Shown in pieces: positions 11,951 to 17,437 of a stretch of DNA of 17,437 nucleotides. The translations under genes and the position numbers were made by a program. Position 1 is the stretch's first letter. The number at the start of each line of letters is the position of its first letter. The notes under the pieces were generated by a model. The model saw only the letters and a list, made by a program, of their open reading frames with translations, was not told where the DNA came from and did not search any database. This DNA is from Spirochaetales bacterium. GTDB lineage: Bacteria; Spirochaetota; Spirochaetia; SZUA-6; DRHE01. Location: positions 1-17,437 of the forward strand of contig JAFGQJ010000322.1 of the NCBI GenBank assembly GCA_016935715.1. The letters are read 5' to 3'.

Positions 11951-14641
11951 CTAATGGATGTCCCCCCAGGTCGGTCCGGCTTCCAGGCTCACCCGAAGGG
12001 GCACGGACAGCTCGACCGCCTCTTCCATCTTCTGCTTGACCAGAGCCTGAGCCTGCTCGATCTCGGCGGAGGGCACCTCGAAGATCAGCTCATCGTGGAC
12101 CTGAAGCAGCAGGCGGGAGGCCATCCGCTTCTCCGCAAGAGCCCGGGCAACCTCGATCATCGCGAGTTTGACGATGTCCGCGGCGCTGCCCTGGATCGGC
12201 GAGTTCATCGCCACCCGTTCGGCGGCCATCTTCTCCGTCCTGTTGCGGCTGTTGATGCCCGCGATGGGGCGGCGCCGTCCCATGATCGTCTCCACGTATC
12301 CCTGCTTTTCGGCCCGGGCGACGGTCTCCCTGATGAACCTGTCCACTCCCGCATAGCGCTCGAAATAGCGCTGGATGAACTGCTCGGCGTCCCGGCGGGG
12401 GATGCGCAGATCCCGGGCCAGCCTGAAGGCGGACATGCCGTAGATCACGCCGAAGTTGATGGTTTTCCCGATCCGCCGCTGCTCCGCGCTGACCTGCTGT
12501 TCCGGCACGCCGAACAGGACGGCCGCGGTCTGCCTGTGCACGTCCCGGTTGGAGAGGAACGCCTCCCGGAGCATCGGGTCGCCGGACAGGTGGGCAAGCA
12601 CGACCAGCTCGATCTGGGAATAATCGGCGCTCAGGAACCGGCAGCCCTTATCGGGAACAAAGGCTTTGCGGATCCGCCTGCCCGACTCTTCCCGCACCGG
12701 GATGTTCTGGAGGTTGGGGTCCTTGCTCGCCAGCCGGCCTGTAGCCGCCCCGGTTTGAATGTAGTGGGTGTGCAGGCGCCCGCTGTCGGGATTGACCAGC
12801 CGGGGCAGGGCATCCACGTAGGTGGATTTCAGCTTGGACAGCAGCCTGTGGTTGAGCACCAGCTCGGGAACCCGGTTGCCCGTCGCGGCCAGCTCCATCA
12901 GCACGAAGTTGTCCGTCGACTGGCCGGTCTTGGTCTTCTTGACCGGGCTCAGGCCCAGCTCCTCGAACAGCACGATCTGCAGCTCCCTGGTCGAGCGGAC
13001 ATTGAAGCTGCGCCCGCAGAGGGAAAAGATCTCCCGTTCCAGCCTGGCCAGCTCGGCCTCCAGCTCGGCGCCGTAGACGTGCAGCTCCGCGGCGTTCAGG
13101 CGGATCCCGGCGATCTCCATCTCCGCCAGAATCTCGACCAGCGGCATCTCCAGGCCGGAGAAGATCGACTCCAGCCCCTCGCTTTCCAGCTGGGGCCGGA
13201 ACAGCTGGTAGAGCTGAAAGGTGATGTCCGCGTCCTCCGCCGAATAGTCGGCGGCCAGAGACAGCTCGACATCGGCCAGGGTCCTGCCCTTTTCCACGAG
13301 GTCGGTGTAGTGAACGGTGCGATAGTTCAGCAGCTGGAGTGCCAGATTGTCCATGCCGTAGGAGGAGCGCTCGGAGTCCAGAATCCAGGCGGCCACCATG
13401 GTGTCGAAAAAGCGGCATCGGAGCCTGATTCCCTGACCGGCCATGACCTTGTAGTCGTACTTGATGTTCTGCCCCACCAGGGTGAGGGAGGCGTCGGTCA
13501 GCACGCCCTCCAGCCGGCCGAGCACGCTCTGCAGCTCCAGAACATCCCGGCCCGCCGCACGCACCGGGATGTAGCAGGCCCTGCCCGCGGCCACGGCCAG
13601 GGAAAAACCTACCGGGTTTGCCCGCAGGGAATCCAGGCTGTCGGTCTCCGTGTCGAAGGCGAACACACCGGCCCTGCGAATCTCTTCCATCCAGCGATCC
13701 AGTGCCTGCAGGGTGAGGACCGTCTCGTAGCTTCCCGGTTTCAGCTTTCCCGCCTCTTTCTGCTCCGAAAAGCTGCCGCCCAGCTCCTCCACCATGCGTC
13801 TCATATCCAGATCGGCGAACAGGGCAACGGCCGCTTCCCGGTTCAGCTTCTCCACCCGCAGATCCTCGAAATCCTGCTCCAGGGGGACGTCGCTGCGAAG
13901 GGTGACCAGCTCCCGGCTCAGGAAGGCCTTCTCCCTGCCCTCTTCGAGTTTCTTTTTTACCCCGGCGGGCTGCACCCTATCGAGCATTCTGTACAGGTTT
14001 TCCAGATCGCGATACTCCGACAGGAGCTTGACCGCCGTCTTCTCTCCCACCCCGGCCACCCCGGGGACATTGTCGGACTGATCCCCGGTCAGAGCCAGGT
14101 AATCGACGATCTGCTCGGGGTAGACGTTGCGGGCGGCGTATACCCCGTCCCGATCGAAAACCGGGAAATCTTCGGCTCCCTTGGGGGGGTGGATCACGTA
14201 GGTCCCGCCGCCGACCAGCTGAAGCAGATCCTTGTCGCCCGAAAGGATGTAGCACTCCCGCTTGTCCCGTCGGGCTCTGGCGGCCAGGGTGGCGATCAGG
14301 TCATCCGCCTCGAAGCCGTCGTGGCGGAGGCAGCAGATGCCCAGAGCCTCCAGGATTCCCTCGATCACCGGGACCTGGTCATGGAGGTCCTGCGGCGCCT
14401 TCTCCCGGTTGGCCTTGTATTCCGGGTAGCGCTCATGCCTGAAGGTGGGGACGCGGGAATCCATCACCACGGCCAGAAAGGAAGGGGATTTGAGCTTGAG
14501 GAGCTGGAAAAGGGAGCTGAAGAAACCGAATACCGCGGAGGTGTTTTTCCCCCGGGAATCGGTCAGCGGCCGTCGGATGAAGGCAAAATAGGCGCGGTAG
14601 ATGAGACTGTATCCGTCGACCAGGTAGAGGGGGGAATTCAT
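11951..14641 (-). CDS. polA: DNA polymerase I
   Basis: An 896-residue polymerase with all three classical domains. The 5'-3' nuclease (1 to about 290) shows LVDGYSLIYRAYFA, EADDLIATLA (111-120), SGDKDLLQLV and LTGDQSDNVPGVAGVGEKTA (184-203). The 3'-5' proofreading domain (about 300-490) is intact: DTE (330-332), NIKYD (392-396) and YSAED (466-470). The polymerase domain has motif A DYSQIEL (673-679), motif B RRIGKTINFGVIYG (Lys726, Tyr734) and motif C QVHDELIF (847-854). It serves gap filling, repair and primer removal. I chose ATG 14641 (MNSPLYLVDGY), with GAGG 8 nt upstream; the open frame reaches 14746 but that stretch overlaps the fliS end and does not resemble the family. fliS ends 40 bp upstream and coaE follows after 10 bp. 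Confidence 0.97.
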   Translation of the reverse strand: MNSPLYLVDGYSLIYRAYFAFIRRPLTDSRGKNTSAVFGFFSSLFQLLKLKSPSFLAVVMDSRVPTFRHERYPEYKANREKAPQDLHDQVPVIEGILEALGICCLRHDGFEADDLIATLAARARRDKRECYILSGDKDLLQLVGGGTYVIHPPKGAEDFPVFDRDGVYAARNVYPEQIVDYLALTGDQSDNVPGVAGVGEKTAVKLLSEYRDLENLYRMLDRVQPAGVKKKLEEGREKAFLSRELVTLRSDVPLEQDFEDLRVEKLNREAAVALFADLDMRRMVEELGGSFSEQKEAGKLKPGSYETVLTLQALDRWMEEIRRAGVFAFDTETDSLDSLRANPVGFSLAVAAGRACYIPVRAAGRDVLELQSVLGRLEGVLTDASLTLVGQNIKYDYKVMAGQGIRLRCRFFDTMVAAWILDSERSSYGMDNLALQLLNYRTVHYTDLVEKGRTLADVELSLAADYSAEDADITFQLYQLFRPQLESEGLESIFSGLEMPLVEILAEMEIAGIRLNAAELHVYGAELEAELARLEREIFSLCGRSFNVRSTRELQIVLFEELGLSPVKKTKTGQSTDNFVLMELAATGNRVPELVLNHRLLSKLKSTYVDALPRLVNPDSGRLHTHYIQTGAATGRLASKDPNLQNIPVREESGRRIRKAFVPDKGCRFLSADYSQIELVVLAHLSGDPMLREAFLSNRDVHRQTAAVLFGVPEQQVSAEQRRIGKTINFGVIYGMSAFRLARDLRIPRRDAEQFIQRYFERYAGVDRFIRETVARAEKQGYVETIMGRRRPIAGINSRNRTEKMAAERVAMNSPIQGSAADIVKLAMIEVARALAEKRMASRLLLQVHDELIFEVPSAEIEQAQALVKQKMEEAVELSVPLRVSLEAGPTWGDIH

Positions 14642-14681
14642 GGCAGGTGCCTCGTAGCCGGGTGGATCGCCCTGAAGCCGC

Positions 14682-15101
14682 TCAGCCGGCGATATTGACT
14701 CCCCTGCTCTGGCCGGATCCGACGGATACCCCCGCTTTGTCGGCAACCTCGGCCCAGGCGCTCCTCAGCTCGCTCAGGAGCGTTCTCACCTCCTCTACGG
14801 GTGCCCGGTCCTTCTTGATGTTGCCGTCCAGAAGGCGTCGATTCATGAACACGTACAGGCCGAACAGGTTCCTGGCGATCTCCCCGCCCCGTTCGAAGTC
14901 CAGGGAAATCATCAGCTCGGCGATGATGTCCTGAGCCTTGATCAGGCAGTTGCTGATGCAGTCGTATCGCCGATGCGCGTCGTCCATGTCCTGGAGAGCT
15001 TGATTCAGATGCCTGATCGCCCCGTCGTAAAGCATCAGAATCAACTTGCCCGGTGTTGCTGTCTTGATCTGCGTTTCTTTGTAGCTCCGAACAGGATTCA
15101 T
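14682..15101 (-). CDS. fliS: Flagellin export chaperone FliS
   Basis: A 139-residue helical protein with the FliS signature at its start: SYKETQIKTATPGKLILMLY (6-25), then DGAIRHLNQAL. FliS binds the C-terminal helix of flagellin in the cytoplasm and keeps it unfolded for the flagellar type III export apparatus. Length is typical. The ATG at 15101 follows AAAGGG 6 nt upstream, a good ribosome site. It sits between the propeller/pseudo-deacetylase gene (50 bp upstream) and polA (40 bp downstream). No flagellin or fliD lies within the window, so it is away from its usual partners. I found no convincing sigma28 promoter in front of it. Confidence 0.93.
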   Translation of the reverse strand: MNPVRSYKETQIKTATPGKLILMLYDGAIRHLNQALQDMDDAHRRYDCISNCLIKAQDIIAELMISLDFERGGEIARNLFGLYVFMNRRLLDGNIKKDRAPVEEVRTLLSELRSAWAEVADKAGVSVGSGQSRGVNIAG

Positions 15102-15151
15102 AGTGTACCCTTTCTTATCCTATCATCGGACGAGCCGAGGTTAATCCTAAT

Positions 15152-17437
15152 TTATTCCGCGTGCTCTATCAACACGGAAACCGGAACAATCGTGTAGCCC
15201 CTCTTGATCAGGGCGTCGATCAGGACATCGAGCCTGTGAAACAGGTAATCCTCCCTCGTGCCCTGCGGCTTTCCGACCAGAATCGGCACGATCGAGCCTG
15301 GTTTCTTTTCCCGGATCACCCGCTCGACCAGGATTGCGGCGGGTAGATAGATATTGCGGGTGGTTGCGCTCATCTCCCGGGTTACCCAATCGAGAGGGTC
15401 TACATCCCTGCCGACGTACACGTAATTCATCTCCCGGGAGGCCTCGAGGATGTCGGAGCTCACGAAATAGTGGGGGGCGTGCCAGAGCAGCGACAGCTCT
15501 TTCCCGGTGGCGGCGTGATACTCGTCCTCATTGGCCGCCATGCCCCGCTTGATGAACTCCTTGTCCAGGCGGAAACGCGCATCGGTCATGTCGAAGTAGG
15601 TAGAAAACAGGCTGCCCACCTCGTGACCCGAGCGGGCGATCTCGCGCACGGCGTCGGGATAGCTGCGGATGGCCTCCCCGTTCACGAAGAAGGTGCAGCG
15701 CAGGTTGAACTCCCTGAGGGCGGCGAGGATGGCGGGCAATCCCTCCACGGAGTCGACGACGTTGAACACCAGGGCGATTTCTCTCCGGCGAATGCGCGAG
15801 CCGTGATCGAAGCTCGTGAAATCCACAGGCTCCCCGGCTTCGGGAAAAGGCTCCAGCTCCCGGCCGTGCTCGTCCACCAGCGCGTCGGTGACCAGCCTGC
15901 GCTTGTCCCGGATCATGAGCATGTTGTGAAACACCCTGTCCGGCGTCTGCTCCAGATACACCCGGAAAGATTCTGAGGCATTGATTTTGCGGCGCAGCTG
16001 GGCAGCGGGGGATTGAATCCAGCCGGCGGCTCCCGCTTCCCCCTGCCCCGCCGGCAAATCGCCCAGGTTCAGACGGTAGCTCTGCTGCCCCGCCGAGACG
16101 ATCACCGCATCCTCCCGTGCTGAGAAACTGTAGGCCTCCGGCTGAGAGACTCCGAGCAGCCGCCTGCCGGCGCTGCCCAGCGTGTACAGCTCGATGGTAT
16201 TCGCCCCGGCGATCGCCAGCTGCTCCCGGGAGACCCAGGCCGCCCGCAGCACCCGGGCGTGCCGGAGCTCCTCGATTTTTTCCCAGCTCTGGTAGTCGTG
16301 CACGGCCACGCGATCCGGGAACACCACCGCAGCCCTATCGTTGTCGGGGGAAAGCAGGATATCCTGCACCCCCTGCAGATCCAGCTTGTCAAAAGCGGGG
16401 TTGGAGGCCATCCCGGCGGACTGGATCCGGAAGACCTGGGATCGGGCCTCGCCGTTCTCCGCTCCCGAGCTCAGGACCGTCAGGGTTCCCGCGCCATCCC
16501 AGAGCACCCGGGTGATCCGGCTGTTCCGGGGAAGGTAGAGGTAGGGCAGGGATCGGCTGTCTCCGGTCGAAGAAAAATCCTCGGTGGACAGCAGATAGAG
16601 AAACAGGTTCCGCCCTCCCTTGTTGAGCAGGATATGCGTTCCCTCGGGGGAGATCCAGAAAGAATCGAAGTTGGGATCAAAGGGGAAGGGGATCTTGCCG
16701 ACCAGGTGACCGATGTCCAGGTAGCCTCGATACAGGGCACGGGTAAACAACTCGGCACTGTCCAGCTCGTAAACCAAAGACCCCTTGAGGTAGTAGAGGG
16801 AGTTTCTACCTCCGGGACTCATGTTTCCGATCCGGCCCTCCCCGATCTGGCGGTACTCTTCGGGCAGCTCGCTGCGGCCGGTAAGCTGCCGCACGGACAT
16901 GTAGTAGATCGTTCCGTTCTTGCTGTAGACGAAAAAGCTGGAATCCGGCGCCCAGAGGGCTGGAGTTGCGGCCAGATCGATCGCTATGCCTTCGGACACC
17001 CTGTATCGCTCGCCGCCGTCCAGATCGATGAAATACAGCTCGCCGAAAGCGGGGGAGCGTCCCTCCAGGTACAGCAGGTAGCGGCCGTTGGGCGAAGCAT
17101 TGACCGGGCTCAAGCCGCCCTGGAGAATCTTCTGATCCTGGATGAACGAGGGGAAAAGGAGGGAGGGCCGGAAATTCCCCAGTGTGGCGTCGCTGTGAAA
17201 CACGCCGAAGCGATTCTGGAGCTGCAGGACCTCCATCCCCGCCAGATACGTGAGCCGTTCGGGGAAATGCGTCAGCTGGGCAAGGGAACGGGTCTCCAGA
17301 TCCGTAACGAAAAGGGTATCGTGGGCGCCCCAGTGGGGGCTGTCCGTACGAACTTCGAACAGCAGCAGATTTTCCGCACTGAGGTCGGGACTGTCAAAGC
17401 TGATCTGCGCGCCTGATATTCCCCCGAGCGCGAGGCA
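15152..17437 (-). CDS. Beta-propeller protein with a degenerate polysaccharide-deacetylase domain (5' end beyond window)
   Basis: The frame is open from the right edge to TAA at 15152-15154: 761 visible residues and no start. An internal ATG at 17236 is not the likely start, because the upstream 67 codons read as protein: the first visible residues (CLALGGISGAQISF) look like the end of a signal peptide, followed by propeller sequence. Residues about 12-480 contain WD40/TolB-like blades (SPNGRYLLYLEG, WAPDSSFFVYSKNG, LLSPDNDRAAVVF). Residues about 552-761 have a NodB-type fold (CTFFVNGEAI, SGHEVGSL, WHAPHYF, GYTIVPVSVLIE). The deacetylase ligands look lost: the TFDD position reads VFNV, HxxxH reads FSTYFD, and the last His is absent. 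It is probably an exported, non-catalytic or altered carbohydrate-binding protein. fliS follows after 50 bp. Confidence 0.78.
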   Translation of the reverse strand, partial: CLALGGISGAQISFDSPDLSAENLLLFEVRTDSPHWGAHDTLFVTDLETRSLAQLTHFPERLTYLAGMEVLQLQNRFGVFHSDATLGNFRPSLLFPSFIQDQKILQGGLSPVNASPNGRYLLYLEGRSPAFGELYFIDLDGGERYRVSEGIAIDLAATPALWAPDSSFFVYSKNGTIYYMSVRQLTGRSELPEEYRQIGEGRIGNMSPGGRNSLYYLKGSLVYELDSAELFTRALYRGYLDIGHLVGKIPFPFDPNFDSFWISPEGTHILLNKGGRNLFLYLLSTEDFSSTGDSRSLPYLYLPRNSRITRVLWDGAGTLTVLSSGAENGEARSQVFRIQSAGMASNPAFDKLDLQGVQDILLSPDNDRAAVVFPDRVAVHDYQSWEKIEELRHARVLRAAWVSREQLAIAGANTIELYTLGSAGRRLLGVSQPEAYSFSAREDAVIVSAGQQSYRLNLGDLPAGQGEAGAAGWIQSPAAQLRRKINASESFRVYLEQTPDRVFHNMLMIRDKRRLVTDALVDEHGRELEPFPEAGEPVDFTSFDHGSRIRRREIALVFNVVDSVEGLPAILAALREFNLRCTFFVNGEAIRSYPDAVREIARSGHEVGSLFSTYFDMTDARFRLDKEFIKRGMAANEDEYHAATGKELSLLWHAPHYFVSSDILEASREMNYVYVGRDVDPLDWVTREMSATTRNIYLPAAILVERVIREKKPGSIVPILVGKPQGTREDYLFHRLDVLIDALIKRGYTIVPVSVLIEHAE

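Noticed and set aside
11921..14698. A 925-codon open frame antisense to polA
   Set aside because: The composition is biased toward Gln, His, Gly and Val with no domain pattern. polA on the minus strand has every catalytic motif, so this is a by-product of GC-rich third codon positions.
14642..14746. N-terminal extension of DNA polymerase I beginning at 14746
   Set aside because: It overlaps the fliS end, has no ribosome site and does not resemble the polymerase family; ATG 14641 gives the standard N terminus.
15102..15160. A flagellar sigma28-like promoter before fliS (TAAATTAG with a CCGATGA-like -10)
   Set aside because: The spacing between the two elements is about 15 nt instead of the usual 11, and the -10 match is imperfect. 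A sigma70-like TTAACC/TAGGAT pair there is equally weak.
17236..17437. Start of the propeller/deacetylase gene at ATG 17236
   Set aside because: The same frame remains open to the window edge and reads as a signal-peptide end plus propeller sequence, so the gene is truncated by the window.

Overview
The window looks like a compact, GC-rich bacterial chromosome segment, probably from a free-living flagellated spirochaete. Supporting signs are the flagellin chaperone gene fliS, a c-di-GMP-responsive PilZ protein, signal peptides ending in short motifs such as LFGQ, a dephospho-CoA kinase with an unusual P-loop, and a fliS-polA-coaE-SPOR-PAP2 gene string. The taxonomic call is an inference from gene content; no rRNA or other marker is present. 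No tRNA, rRNA, CRISPR array, insertion sequence or prophage gene was seen.

Layout. 1-144 is the 3' end of an unidentified gene, linked by a 9-bp tandem repeat to a PilZ-domain gene (176-514, +). A nitroreductase (505-1014, -) meets it tail to tail. Divergent from the nitroreductase is a two-gene unit: a secreted M28-like, multi-spanning membrane protein (1099-3303) and DNA polymerase IV, dinB (3315-4490). A ClpP/SppA-fold SDH-family serine protease (4509-5462, -) faces dinB. It is divergent from an extended-SDR epimerase/reductase (5664-6647, +), which is preceded by a 19-codon arginine-rich leader ORF. A CE7 acetyl esterase (6649-7608, -) is divergent from a redox pair: a Tat-exported DUF362 protein (7800-8693) and a NapH/NapG-like fused polyferredoxin membrane protein (8693-10108). 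From 10153 to the right edge everything is on the minus strand. In transcription order it reads: beta-propeller/pseudo-deacetylase (5' end cut by the window), fliS, polA, coaE, a SPOR-domain membrane protein and a divergent PAP2-family membrane protein. The last five genes are 2 to 40 bp apart and likely form one operon.

Regulation. Each divergent intergenic region holds two good sigma70-type promoters with 16-17 bp spacers. In one, a single self-complementary -35 hexamer (TTGCAA) appears to serve both directions. In another, overlapping dyads sit between the two -35 boxes, and the epimerase transcript carries a coupled leader peptide and a long-range inverted repeat. The DUF362 promoter places its start site almost on the ATG, suggesting a leaderless mRNA. 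All four convergent gene pairs are packed within 44 bp or overlap, and none shows an obvious hairpin-plus-U-tract terminator.

What stands out. No wholly new defence or mobile system is evident. The best leads are the regulatory architectures, the DUF362/NapHG redox cassette, and two enzyme-fold proteins (M28-like and NodB-like) whose metal ligands look degenerate.
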